Below are positions 1 through 5,417 of a stretch of DNA of 8,789 nt, piece after piece (positions within the stretch are counted from its first letter, which is position 1; each line of letters opens with the position of its first letter). A program made the translations under genes and the position numbers. The DNA is from Nocardioidaceae bacterium. GTDB taxonomy: Bacteria > Actinomycetota > Actinomycetes > Propionibacteriales > Nocardioidaceae. Location: NCBI GenBank assembly GCA_013698435.1, contig JACCVA010000054.1, positions 1 through 8,789 on the forward strand, in the 5' to 3' direction. The notes under the pieces are model-generated. The model ran no database searches. It was not told the DNA's origin and saw only the letters and a list, made by a program, of their open reading frames with translations.

Positions 1-426
1 AACGCCTCGGTCATGCTCGTCCTGGACGCCGAGCGGTTCGGGGTCTCGCAGCTGCACCAGCTACGGGGGCGCGTGGGACGCGGCAGTGTCGCGGGCCTGT
101 GCCTGCTCGTCACCGAGGCCGAGGCCGACTCCCCTTCTCGCCAGCGTCTCGACGGCGTCGCGGCGACGTCCGACGGGTTCGAGCTGGCCAGGCTCGACCT
201 GGAGAGCCGCCGTGAGGGTGACGTCCTCGGTGTCAGCCAGTCGGGTCGGCGGTCGAGCCTCAAGCTGCTCTCCGTCCTGCGGGACGAGGACGTGATCGCC
301 GCCGCTCGAACCGCTGCCGATGACGTCGTCGCTCGCGACCCCGATCTGGACCAGCACCCCGCCCTCGCTGCCGTGGTAGCCACCTTGCTCGCCTCCGAGC
401 AGGCGAGCTACTTGGAGAAGACGTGA
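1..426 (+). CDS. recG: ATP-dependent DNA helicase RecG, C-terminal part (5' end outside window)
   Basis: RecG is a superfamily 2 DNA helicase that remodels stalled replication forks and branch-migrates Holliday junctions. The 141 residues seen are the end of the second RecA-like domain and the C-terminal tail. Helicase motif VI is clear: QLHQLRGRVGRG, encoded at about 49-84, with the arginines that contact ATP. It is followed by the family-typical stretch CLLVTEAEA and the DFELARxDLExRxEGDxLGxxQSG-like block (here FELARLDLESRREGDVLG, at about 178-231), which distinguishes RecG from Mfd and PriA. The frame is open from base 1, so the start and motifs I-V lie upstream of the window. The TGA stop overlaps the GTG of rsmD by 4 bases (GTGA), which implies translational coupling. 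Family assignment is confident; nothing looks broken. Confidence 0.95.
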   Translation, partial: NASVMLVLDAERFGVSQLHQLRGRVGRGSVAGLCLLVTEAEADSPSRQRLDGVAATSDGFELARLDLESRREGDVLGVSQSGRRSSLKLLSVLRDEDVIAAARTAADDVVARDPDLDQHPALAAVVATLLASEQASYLEKT

Positions 427-986
427 CCCGCATCATCGGCGGCAACGTCGGCGGGCGCCGGATCCAGGCGCCGCCCGGCGGTTCGACCCGGCCGACCTCC
501 GACCGCGTGCGGGAGGCGTTGTTCTCGGCTCTGGAGTCCCAGCTCGGCACGCTCGCCGGTCGTCGGTTCCTCGATCTGTACGCCGGCTCCGGCGCGGTCG
601 GGCTGGAGGCAAGGTCGCGCGGCGCGGCGACGGTCACCTTGGTCGAGCAGGACCGGGCGGTCGCCGGCCTGATCCGCGGCAACTGCCGCAGCCTGGGGTT
701 GTCCAACGTCACCGTGGTCCAGCAGGCCGTGGAGCGCTGGGCCGGTCGACCTTCGGGCGACGTCGCCTTCGACGCGGTCTTCGCCGACCCGCCGTACCTG
801 GTGGCCGCGGACGTGGTCGCAGCCGTGCTCGTCACGCTTGCGGAGCACGGTCACCTCGCCCCGGCGGCCTTGATGGTGCTCGAGCGATCGCGCCGGGACC
901 CGGCATGGACGTGGCCGCAGGGTTTTCGCGAGCTGCGTGCGCGGCGGTACGGCGAGACTATGCTCTGGTACGGGCTCGCGCCGTGA
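423..986 (+). CDS. rsmD: 16S rRNA (guanine(966)-N(2))-methyltransferase RsmD
   Basis: RsmD is an S-adenosylmethionine-dependent enzyme that methylates N2 of G966 in helix 31 of 16S rRNA during 30S assembly. The 187-residue length matches the family. The N-terminus has the RsmD hallmark RIIGGNVGGRRI (residues 3-14) followed by RPTSDRVREALFSAL (23-37), which belongs to the RNA-binding and substrate region. The SAM-binding motif I is DLYAGSGAVGLEARSRGA (51-68), the acidic end of strand 2 is VEQD (74-77), and the catalytic N6/N2-methylase tetrad DPPY is at 122-125. The GTG start is chosen because it overlaps the recG stop and places the conserved RIIGG at the extreme N-terminus. The recG-rsmD-coaD order is common in Actinobacteria. 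No anomaly seen. Confidence 0.96.
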   Translation: MTRIIGGNVGGRRIQAPPGGSTRPTSDRVREALFSALESQLGTLAGRRFLDLYAGSGAVGLEARSRGAATVTLVEQDRAVAGLIRGNCRSLGLSNVTVVQQAVERWAGRPSGDVAFDAVFADPPYLVAADVVAAVLVTLAEHGHLAPAALMVLERSRRDPAWTWPQGFRELRARRYGETMLWYGLAP

Positions 987-1023
987 TCCCGCATCATCTT
1001 CGGCCTCTTCTCAGGAGCTGACG

Positions 1024-1536
1024 TTGCGTCGAGCAGTCTGCCCCGGGTCGTTCGACCCACTCACGGTCGGACACCTGGATGTCCTCGCCCGTGCCGCCGG
1101 ACTCTTCGACGAGGTCGTCGTGGCGGTGCTCGTCAACGAGAGCAAGAGCAGCCTCTTCAACGTCGAGGAGCGCCTGGAGATGCTTCGACGCGGGGTTGCG
1201 GACCTGCCCAACGTCTCGGTGGACTCGTTCGAGGGGCTGCTCGTCGACTTCTGCCGGGACCACGACGTGACCGCCATCGTCAAGGGCGTACGAAGCGCGG
1301 TCGATCTGGGGTACGAGGTGCAGATGGCGCACATGAACGAACGCCTGGCGGCGGTGCAGACGGTCCTGCTCCCCACCGCTCCCGACCTGTCGTTCGTCGC
1401 CTCGAGCTTGGTCAAGGAGGTCGCCCGATTTGGTGGCGACGTGTCCGGTCTCGTACCGTCGTTTGTTCTCGAACCGCTCCGACGCCGGCTCGAGCCGCCT
1501 GCCCAGACCGCGTTGAGCCATGAGGATGCGACATGA
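1024..1536 (+). CDS. coaD: Phosphopantetheine adenylyltransferase CoaD
   Basis: CoaD catalyses the penultimate step of coenzyme A synthesis: ATP plus 4'-phosphopantetheine gives dephospho-CoA and pyrophosphate. From the TTG start the protein is 170 residues, close to the usual 160. The nucleotidyltransferase signature PGSFDPLTVGH lies at residues 7-17, with T14-x-G-H17 as the ATP-binding T/HxGH motif. Further family blocks are NESKSSLFNVEER (38-50, with the conserved Lys41), KGVRSAVDLGYEVQMAHMN (87-105) and the phosphate-binding SFVASSLVKEVA segment (123-134). The TTG at 1024 is preferred because AGGAG at 1013-1017 lies 6 bases upstream and the signature would then sit at the N-terminus as in homologues. 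An in-frame ATG at 937 would run 50 bases into rsmD and add 29 foreign residues. A 37-bp gap separates it from rsmD. Confidence 0.95.
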   Translation: MRRAVCPGSFDPLTVGHLDVLARAAGLFDEVVVAVLVNESKSSLFNVEERLEMLRRGVADLPNVSVDSFEGLLVDFCRDHDVTAIVKGVRSAVDLGYEVQMAHMNERLAAVQTVLLPTAPDLSFVASSLVKEVARFGGDVSGLVPSFVLEPLRRRLEPPAQTALSHEDAT

Positions 1537-1548
1537 CGAAAGGGTTCC

Positions 1549-2055
1549 GTGGACGTCCAGCAGTTGGTTGAGCAGCTACGCCGGGAGATCGAGCAGGCTC
1601 GAGCGATGCCGATGTCGTCGTCGGCCGTCGTCAACCGCGCCGAGCTGCTCGGCATCGTCGGACAGCTCGAGGCGGCACTGCCGCAGGCGCTGGCCGCCTC
1701 CGACCAGGTGTACTCCGACCGCGAATCGGTGCTCGACGACGCACGCAAGGAGGCCGAGCGGATCGTCGTCGAGGCGCAGATCCAGCGAGACCAGCTGGTG
1801 TCGGAGACTGACGTCCACCAGCTCGCCAAGCGCGACGCCGACCGGCTGCGCGCCGAGGCCGACCGTGAGGCGTCCGCGCTGCGCAAGGAGACCGACGAAT
1901 ACGTCGACCAACGCCTCGCGTCGTTCGAGATCACCTTGAACAAGACCCTCGAGGCGGTGGCGCGTGGTCGTGAGCGCTTGCACGGGCGGTCGGGGCTCGA
2001 CCAGCCGGCGAACGACGATGAGCCGTTCCGGTTCCCCGGTCACGACGACGACTAG
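1549..2055 (+). CDS. SepIVA/DivIVA-like coiled-coil protein (actinobacterial septation family)
   Basis: This 168-residue, highly charged and almost wholly helical protein has no signal peptide or membrane segment. A short N-terminal helix (about residues 2-20) is followed by a Ser-rich linker (23-25), a second helix around ELLGIVGQLEAALPQAL (32-48), and a long coiled coil (about 58-145) dense in Ala, Glu and Arg. The tail is acidic (DDEPFRFPGHDDD, 156-168). The position directly after coaD and before DUF177/rpmF/rnc matches the actinobacterial gene known in mycobacteria as sepIVA, a DivIVA-like septation factor; such proteins are also annotated as 'cell division initiation' or 'ATP synthase subunit B-like'. 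The family call rests on synteny plus composition, not on a catalytic motif, and the protein is shorter than I remember for the mycobacterial one. The GTG start has AAAGGG at 1539-1544. The frame starting at the ATGA overlap (1533) closes after 12 codons. Confidence 0.8.
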   Translation: MDVQQLVEQLRREIEQARAMPMSSSAVVNRAELLGIVGQLEAALPQALAASDQVYSDRESVLDDARKEAERIVVEAQIQRDQLVSETDVHQLAKRDADRLRAEADREASALRKETDEYVDQRLASFEITLNKTLEAVARGRERLHGRSGLDQPANDDEPFRFPGHDDD

Positions 2056-2127
2056 TTGTGATGCCCAGGCACGCTGGCGGCGTTGCCGAAGCGCGAAAGA
2101 CGCCCGTTCTGCCTTCGCATCGGCGCC

Positions 2128-2166
2128 TTGCCATCGCACGCCCTGGACGAAGCTCGCCAGGGCAAG
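2128..2166 (+). terminator. Hairpin with competing pairing; possible terminator or attenuator
   Basis: GCCCTGG (2140-2146) and CCAGGGC (2157-2163) form a perfect 7-bp stem with a 10-base loop, 85 bases after the SepIVA-like stop. CTTGCC (2128-2133) can instead pair with GGCAAG (2161-2166), which uses part of the same 3' strand, so the two helices exclude each other. The stem is followed by AAGTTTG, not a strong T-run, so intrinsic termination would be weak at best. Confidence 0.35.
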
Positions 2167-2191
2167 TTTGCCTGCCGCGGTACTAGCCGAT

Positions 2192-2221
2192 TTGAGGCGA
2201 CCGCCGCACAACGGTTACTCT
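2192..2221 (+). promoter_or_regulatory. Predicted primary-sigma promoter for the DUF177-rpmF-rnc-mutM operon
   Basis: TTGAGG (2192-2197) resembles the -35 consensus TTGACA, and TACTCT (2216-2221) fits the actinobacterial -10 pattern TANNNT, with an 18-bp spacer. Transcription would begin at about 2227-2229, exactly where the first leader hairpin starts, leaving a leader of about 67 bases. This is inferred from sequence only. Confidence 0.45.
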
Positions 2222-2227
2222 TAGTGG

Positions 2228-2267
2228 CTGCCTCTCGCCAGAGAGGCGGGGTCTGTCTTGCCAGACC
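2228..2267 (+). promoter_or_regulatory. Twin stem-loops in the 5' leader of DUF177-rpmF
   Basis: The first hairpin is CTGCCTCTC / GAGAGGCGG (2228-2236 with 2241-2249; one T-G wobble) around the tetraloop GCCA. The second follows immediately: GGTCTG / CAGACC (2250-2255 with 2262-2267) around TCTTGC. GGAAG (2281-2285), the likely ribosome-binding site of the DUF177 gene, lies 13 bases beyond. The arrangement suits an mRNA-stabilising 5' end or a protein-binding leader, for example feedback by L32; the latter is speculation. Confidence 0.45.
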
Positions 2268-2294
2268 GACGCAAGCTATCGGAAGTCTTGTGCG

Positions 2295-2864
2295 ATGCGA
2301 CTCGACCCGCGTTCGCCGCTCGTGATCAACACCCATGAGCTGGGGCGACGACCCGGATCGATGCGCACCCTCGAGCTGACGGTCCCGGCGCCGGCAGACC
2401 TCGGCAGCGAACTTATCGGCGTACCTGAAGCGTCGCTCATCGAGCTGGACCTGAGGCTCGAGGCGGTGATGGAGGGGGTGCTCGTGTCGGGAACGGCACG
2501 GGCGACGCTCGCCGGGGAGTGCGGACGGTGCCTGGAGCCGCTCGGGGGAGACCTCGACGCGACCCTGCAGGAGCTGTACGTCTACCCCGAGAGCGACGCG
2601 GGCGAGGACGAAGCCAGTCGGCTTGACGGGGAGTTCCTCGATCTCGAGCCGGTCGTACGTGATGCGGTCGTGCTGGCGCTGCCGTATCAACCCGTGTGTG
2701 CGCCTGACTGTCTCGGACTGTGCCTCGAATGCGGTGCCCGGCTCGCGGACGACCCTGACCACAAGCACGAGGAGAGCATCGACCCACGGTGGGCCGCGCT
2801 CACCTCCCTGACCGTGAACGACGCCGACGCCGCAAGCATCGTGGCCGGCCGAGACGAGGAGTAA
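2295..2864 (+). CDS. DUF177 (YceD family) protein, 23S rRNA/L32-linked
   Basis: This 189-residue soluble protein belongs to the DUF177/YceD family, which is almost always encoded directly before rpmF. The E. coli and plant relatives are linked to 23S rRNA accumulation and large-subunit assembly; the molecular activity is not settled. Actinobacterial hallmarks are LDPRSPLVINTHELGRRPGSM (residues 3-23, cited as two parts: LDPRSPLV and THELGRRPGSM), VPEASLIELDLRLEAVMEGVLVSG read at 43-66, and ECGRCLEPL (75-83). The C-terminal cysteines C135, C139, C143 and C146, with C76 and C79, look like metal ligands. A GGAAG at 2281-2285 is 9 bases before the ATG. The GAGGAG that serves rpmF lies inside the last codons of this gene. 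Co-location with rpmF and rnc agrees with a ribosome-assembly role. Confidence 0.9.
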   Translation: MRLDPRSPLVINTHELGRRPGSMRTLELTVPAPADLGSELIGVPEASLIELDLRLEAVMEGVLVSGTARATLAGECGRCLEPLGGDLDATLQELYVYPESDAGEDEASRLDGEFLDLEPVVRDAVVLALPYQPVCAPDCLGLCLECGARLADDPDHKHEESIDPRWAALTSLTVNDADAASIVAGRDEE

Positions 2865-2866
2865 CC

Positions 2867-3052
2867 GTGGCTGTTCCGAAGCGGAAGATGTCGCGCAGCA
2901 ACACGCGTCACCGCCGTTCCCAGTGGAAGGCCACCGCCCCGTCGCTCGTGGTCTGCGCCAACCCGGCCTGTGGGTCCAAGCATCTGCCGCACCGGGCATG
3001 CCCCGAGTGTGGTCAGTACGGCCCCCGCGCCGACCGCCGCCAGGTTCTCTGA
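2867..3052 (+). CDS. rpmF: 50S ribosomal protein L32, zinc-ribbon (C+) form
   Basis: L32 is a small structural protein of the large ribosomal subunit. The product is 61 residues, normal for the family. It starts with MAVPKRKMSRSNTRHRRSQW (1-20), the canonical basic L32 N-terminus, which threads into rRNA. The zinc ribbon is intact: C30, C35, C45 and C48, as CxxxxC and CxxC. It is therefore the zinc-containing paralogue and not the zinc-free form some actinobacteria express under zinc starvation. The GTG start lies 2 bases after the DUF177 stop, with GAGGAG at 2856-2861, 5 bases upstream. The frame is open upstream to 2789, but the family N-terminus fixes the start. Confidence 0.97.
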   Translation: MAVPKRKMSRSNTRHRRSQWKATAPSLVVCANPACGSKHLPHRACPECGQYGPRADRRQVL

Positions 3053-3060
3053 CTGGCGCC

Positions 3061-3816
3061 GTGGATCGGTCTGCCGTGACTGGGTCACGTGCAGAGCTGT
3101 GCGCTGAGCTGGGTGTCGAGGACCTCGACCCCGGCCTGCTGCACCTTGCGTTGACCCATCGTTCCTACGCGTACGAGAACGGCGGGCTGCCGACCAACGA
3201 GCGGCTGGAGTTCCTCGGGGACTCCGTCCTCGGGGTCGTCGTCACCGAGCACCTGTACCGCACCTACCCCGAGCTGTCCGAGGGAAGGCTGGCGAAGCTG
3301 CGCGCCGCCGTCGTCAACGCGCGGGCGCTCGCGATGGTGGCCCGCACGCTCGGACTGGGCGACCACCTGCTGCTCGGCCGCGGCGAGGAGTCGACGGGGG
3401 GCCGCGACAAGTCCTCCATCCTTTCCGACGGCGTTGAGGCGCTGATCGGCGCGATCTACCTCGACCGGGGCTTCGACATCGCCGCCGAGACCGTGCACCG
3501 GCTCTTCGACCCGCTGATGAGCGCCGCCGCCGACCTCGGCGCCGGCCTCGACTGGAAGACGAGCCTCCAGGAGCTCTCCGCGGGCCTCGGCCTCGGCGTC
3601 CCGGAGTATCTCATCGACGACTCCGGGCCCGACCACGAGAAGACGTTCGTCGCCCGCGTGCGGGTGGGTGAGGGCGTCTACGGCCGCGGCACCGGGCGCT
3701 CCAAGAAGGAAGCGGAGCAGCAGGTCGCCGAGACCGCCTGGCGCACGATCCGGTCAGAGCACCCAAACGTCGAAGCACCCGCTGTGACCACCGTCGCCAA
3801 CATCCCGGTCGACTGA
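3061..3816 (+). CDS. rnc: Ribonuclease III
   Basis: RNase III cuts double-stranded RNA in rRNA precursors and structured mRNAs as a Mg-dependent homodimer. From GTG 3061 the protein is 251 residues. The catalytic domain (about 10-155) carries the signature ERLEFLGDSVL (47-57), with E50 and D54, and the second acidic pair D123 and E126 in SDGVEALIGAIYLDRGF (122-138). A dsRNA-binding domain follows at about 164-232: DWKTSLQELSAGLGLGVPEY, then the basic GTGRSKKEAEQQVAETAW helix. A short tail of about 20 residues ends the protein. The start is uncertain. GTG 3061 is 8 bases after the rpmF stop and GTG 3076 is the alternative, and neither has a good ribosome-binding site, so coupling to rpmF translation is likely. 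The open frame reaches back to 2923, but that part overlaps rpmF. Confidence 0.95.
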   Translation: MDRSAVTGSRAELCAELGVEDLDPGLLHLALTHRSYAYENGGLPTNERLEFLGDSVLGVVVTEHLYRTYPELSEGRLAKLRAAVVNARALAMVARTLGLGDHLLLGRGEESTGGRDKSSILSDGVEALIGAIYLDRGFDIAAETVHRLFDPLMSAAADLGAGLDWKTSLQELSAGLGLGVPEYLIDDSGPDHEKTFVARVRVGEGVYGRGTGRSKKEAEQQVAETAWRTIRSEHPNVEAPAVTTVANIPVD

Positions 3817-3827
3817 CTGGTCACCCT

Positions 3828-4679
3828 GTGCCTGAACTGCCCGAGGTCGAGGTCGTCCGCCGCGGCCTCGAGACGTTCGTCGTCGGCCACAGCATCGAGC
3901 GGGTGCGGGTGCTGCATCCCCGCTCGGTGCGTCGCCACGTGCCAGGCGTTGCGGACTTCGAGAGCCAGCTTGCCGACCGGCGCGTTTGTGCCGCCCGCCG
4001 TCGAGGCAAGTATCTGTGGCTCGCACTCGACTCCGGTGACGCCGTGCTGGGGCACCTGGGAATGAGCGGGCAGCTGCTCGTGCAGCCGCGCGGGGGCGAG
4101 CTCGAGCGGCATCTGCGGGTGACGTTCGAGCTGTCTGAGGGACGCGACCTCAGGTTCGTGGACCAGCGGATGTTCGGCGGCCTGCTGCTCGCCCGCGACG
4201 GGGCCGAGCTGCCGCACGAGATCACGCACATCGCCAGGGACCCGATCGACCCCGAGTTCGACGACGCGGCGTTCGCGGCGGCCCTGCGGCGGCGGCGTAC
4301 CGGCATCAAGCGGGCGCTGCTGGACCAGACGCTCATCTCGGGCGTCGGCAACATCTACGCCGACGAGGCGCTGTGGGCGGCCCGCTTGCACTACGCCCGG
4401 CCGACCGAGACGTTGCGGCGTCTCGAGGTCGCGCGTCTGCTGGCCGAGGTGCGCGCGGTCTTGGGTCGCGCGCTGGCCGAGGGTGGCACGTCGTTCGACG
4501 CCCTCTACGTCAACGTCAACGGCGAGTCGGGGTACTTCGACCGCTCGCTGGCCGCCTACGGGCAGGAGGGACAGCCCTGTCCTCGGTGCGGTACGCCGAT
4601 CCGACGTGACGCCTTCATGAACCGTTCGTCGTACACCTGCCCGCGCTGCCAGCCGCGGCCACGCCGAGCCCGTTGGTGA
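3828..4679 (+). CDS. mutM: Formamidopyrimidine-DNA glycosylase (MutM/Fpg)
   Basis: MutM removes 8-oxoguanine and formamidopyrimidines from DNA and cleaves the abasic site by beta,delta-elimination. At 283 residues it is of normal length. The catalytic N-terminus MPELPEVEVVRRGL is intact, with P2 as nucleophile and E3. K61 in RRGKYLWL is the conserved DNA-contacting Lys, M79 is the helix-filling residue in HLGMSGQL, and R114 with F116 (FVDQRMFGG) complete the void-filling triad. LISGVGNIYADEALW is the helix-two-turn-helix. The C-terminal zinc finger has C251, C254, C271 and C274, with R266 in the FMNRSSYTCPRC loop. Completeness of the oxoG triad favours MutM over a Nei-type enzyme. The GTG start is 11 bases after the rnc stop without a clear ribosome-binding site. 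It is the last gene of this + strand run. Confidence 0.96.
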   Translation: MPELPEVEVVRRGLETFVVGHSIERVRVLHPRSVRRHVPGVADFESQLADRRVCAARRRGKYLWLALDSGDAVLGHLGMSGQLLVQPRGGELERHLRVTFELSEGRDLRFVDQRMFGGLLLARDGAELPHEITHIARDPIDPEFDDAAFAAALRRRRTGIKRALLDQTLISGVGNIYADEALWAARLHYARPTETLRRLEVARLLAEVRAVLGRALAEGGTSFDALYVNVNGESGYFDRSLAAYGQEGQPCPRCGTPIRRDAFMNRSSYTCPRCQPRPRRARW

Positions 4680-4712
4680 GTGGCGCCGTCAGCGGAAGCG
4701 TTCCGCGGCCAC
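4680..4712. terminator. Interrupted hairpin at the convergent mutM / small-ORF ends
   Basis: GCGGAA (4692-4697) pairs with TTCCGC (4701-4706) around a GCG loop. An outer helix GTGGC (4680-4684) with GCCAC (4708-4712) can stack on it across a 7/1 internal loop. It sits at the meeting point of mutM and the - strand gene and overlaps the last codons of the latter. There is no T-run in either direction, so bidirectional termination is only a suggestion. Confidence 0.3.
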
Positions 4713-4928
4713 TGCGGCGGGCACCTGCCCGGTGGCGTCGACCGGCGTCCATGGCTCGGTTCGCACCCACTCGGACCCGCACCCGCCGCAGCTGAAGACG
4801 GCCAGCTCGCCGGCGCGCTCGTCGTACCACTGCTCGTCCGTCTGCCGCCACAGGCAGATCGACTGGCACGGCCAGCTCGCGCACGGTCGCGCCGTCGTGG
4901 GAGGCTCTGCGGCGCTGTCGGGAGGCAT
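4689..4928 (-). CDS. Small cysteine-rich protein of unknown function
   Basis: A 79-residue frame (from ATG 4928) is encoded opposite to and convergent with mutM, with 9 bases between the stops. The first 15 residues are low-complexity and Pro/Ala-rich. Then come C16, C21 and C25 (CASWPCQSIC), an aromatic, charged stretch LWRQTDEQWYDERAGELAV, and the C47-x-x-C50 knuckle of FSCGGCGSEWVRTEPWTP. The tail is VPAAVAAERFR. The CxxC followed by a WxRTEPW-like segment, with Cys pairs on both sides of the aromatic core, suggests a small zinc-binding or redox fold. It reads like protein, with balanced hydrophobic, aromatic and acidic residues, and not like an arginine-rich shadow frame. I do not recognise the family. 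The start is uncertain: in-frame GTG at 4946 or 4952 (GGGGG precedes the latter) would give up to 87 residues. Confidence 0.6.
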   Translation of the reverse strand: MPPDSAAEPPTTARPCASWPCQSICLWRQTDEQWYDERAGELAVFSCGGCGSEWVRTEPWTPVDATGQVPAAVAAERFR

Positions 4929-4959
4929 CGCACCAGTCTGGTCCACGACCACCGAGCCC

Positions 4960-4993
4960 CCGCGGTCAACCCGCGGTCAACCCGCGGTTGACC
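4960..4993. repeat. Three 11-bp iterons forming an operator-like inverted repeat
   Basis: CCGCGGTCAAC occurs at 4960-4970 and 4971-4981, and a third copy changed at two positions (CCGCGGTTGAC) is at 4982-4992. The change makes the last two copies an inverted repeat, GGTCAACC-CGC-GGTTGACC (4975-4993), with perfect 8-bp arms. The array lies in the divergent gap between the small - strand gene and the + strand small gene at 5128, just upstream of the former. It looks like a binding site for a dimeric regulator; the protein is unknown. Confidence 0.5.
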
Positions 4994-5085
4994 CCAGCCA
5001 CGACCGGTGCCACCCTGGAAGCAGCAGCAGCGAATCTCATCGCCGGCCCTCGGCCGCCCGCTGAGCGCCGGCACCACACCTCGAG

Positions 5086-5107
5086 TGCAGCGCTGCAGAC
5101 CTACCTT
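5086..5107 (+). promoter_or_regulatory. 12-bp palindrome next to a possible -10 box upstream of the small coiled-coil gene
   Basis: TGCAGCGCTGCA (5086-5097) is a perfect palindrome, followed 4 bases later by TACCTT (5102-5107), which fits the TANNNT -10 pattern. No convincing -35 box is present 16-18 bases upstream. If TACCTT is a -10, transcription would start near 5113, a few bases before the ribosome-binding site, and the palindrome would cover the spacer. Weak prediction. Confidence 0.25.
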
Positions 5108-5127
5108 CGTTCCTGGAGGACACATCC

Positions 5128-5331
5128 ATGGCCAAGGCTCTTGTCGGATACGTCGGAGCAGACCCCAGACTCGTCGACGACAACCAGCGGCTACGCCGCA
5201 GGGTCGCTGATCTCGAAGCCATCGTCTTGCGACTGCAGGCAGAAAACGACGCGCTGCAGGCCCAGGTCCACGACGGCGACCTGCTGACCGTCCCCGAGCA
5301 CCTGCGTCAGCACGCGTCCGTCCGCGCCTGA
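5128..5331 (+). CDS. Small leucine-zipper-like coiled-coil protein, unknown function
   Basis: This 67-residue protein has a strong ribosome-binding site, GGAGGA at 5115-5120, 7 bases before its ATG. The N-terminus MAKALVGYVGADPR is hydrophobic and Gly-rich and is followed by a near-ideal heptad repeat. Leucines fall at 15, 22, 29, 36 and 43 (d positions), with N19, V26, V33, N40 and V47 at the a positions. Asparagines at a positions are typical of parallel dimeric zippers such as GCN4. A short tail (48-67) contains LLTVPEHLRQH. There is no basic DNA-binding stretch before the zipper beyond R21 and R23-R25, no signal peptide and no membrane helix. I have an impression of similar 'MAKALxGYVG' small proteins in actinobacteria but cannot name a family. 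A homodimeric or heterodimeric adaptor is plausible. Confidence 0.75.
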   Translation: MAKALVGYVGADPRLVDDNQRLRRRVADLEAIVLRLQAENDALQAQVHDGDLLTVPEHLRQHASVRA

Positions 5332-5353
5332 CGCCGTTTCGCCCGCGTCGCCC

Positions 5354-5375
5354 CCGGCGTACCGGCGTACCGGCG
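5354..5375. repeat. Short tandem repeat, 8-bp unit CCGGCGTA
   Basis: Two full copies (5354-5361 and 5362-5369) and a third partial copy (5370-5375, CCGGCG) lie just downstream of the small coiled-coil gene. It is non-coding, and no function is evident. Confidence 0.6.
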
Positions 5376-5381
5376 CGCTCG

Positions 5382-5402
5382 TCCACCGCTGACTACGGTG
5401 GA
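5382..5402 (+). terminator. Hairpin downstream of the small coiled-coil gene
   Basis: TCCACCG (5382-5388) pairs perfectly with CGGTGGA (5396-5402) around the loop CTGACTA, 50 bases after the stop. It is GC-rich, compact and positioned as a terminator, but has no T-run after it, as is common in actinobacteria. Confidence 0.45.
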
Positions 5403-5417
5403 ACGCCCGTGACCCTC

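Larger units (their letters stand above)
2056..2294 (+). other. Non-coding control region between the SepIVA-like gene and DUF177
   Basis: This is a 239-bp gap in an otherwise tightly packed cluster. No convincing reading frame fills it: the + frame 2083-2325 encodes an 80-residue low-complexity Arg/Ala product with no family resemblance and runs into DUF177. The gap is richer in A/T-containing words than the genes around it and contains several hairpins and a promoter-like pair, listed separately. It most likely ends the upstream transcript and starts a new one for DUF177-rpmF-rnc-mutM. A structured cis-acting RNA is possible. Confidence 0.6.

Noticed and set aside
937..1023. Extended coaD start at ATG 937
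   Set aside because: It would overlap rsmD by 50 bases and add residues that no CoaD has. TTG 1024 has a good ribosome-binding site and the family N-terminus.
1460..1485. LexA (SOS) box at the end of coaD, from the GTTCTCGAAC word
   Set aside because: It lacks the TCGAAC-N4-GTTCGA spacing and lies inside coding sequence.
2056..2294. tRNA, tmRNA or RNase P RNA in the gap
   Set aside because: I could find no cloverleaf, CCA-type end or recognisable core motif; only local hairpins are supported.
2923..3060. Extended rnc start at 2923
   Set aside because: The extension lies inside rpmF in another phase and encodes no RNase III sequence.
4732..5064. + strand frames opposite the small Cys-rich gene (4680-4991 and 4732-5064)
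   Set aside because: They are Pro/Arg/Ala-rich without motifs or ribosome-binding sites; the - strand frame in the same place is far more protein-like.
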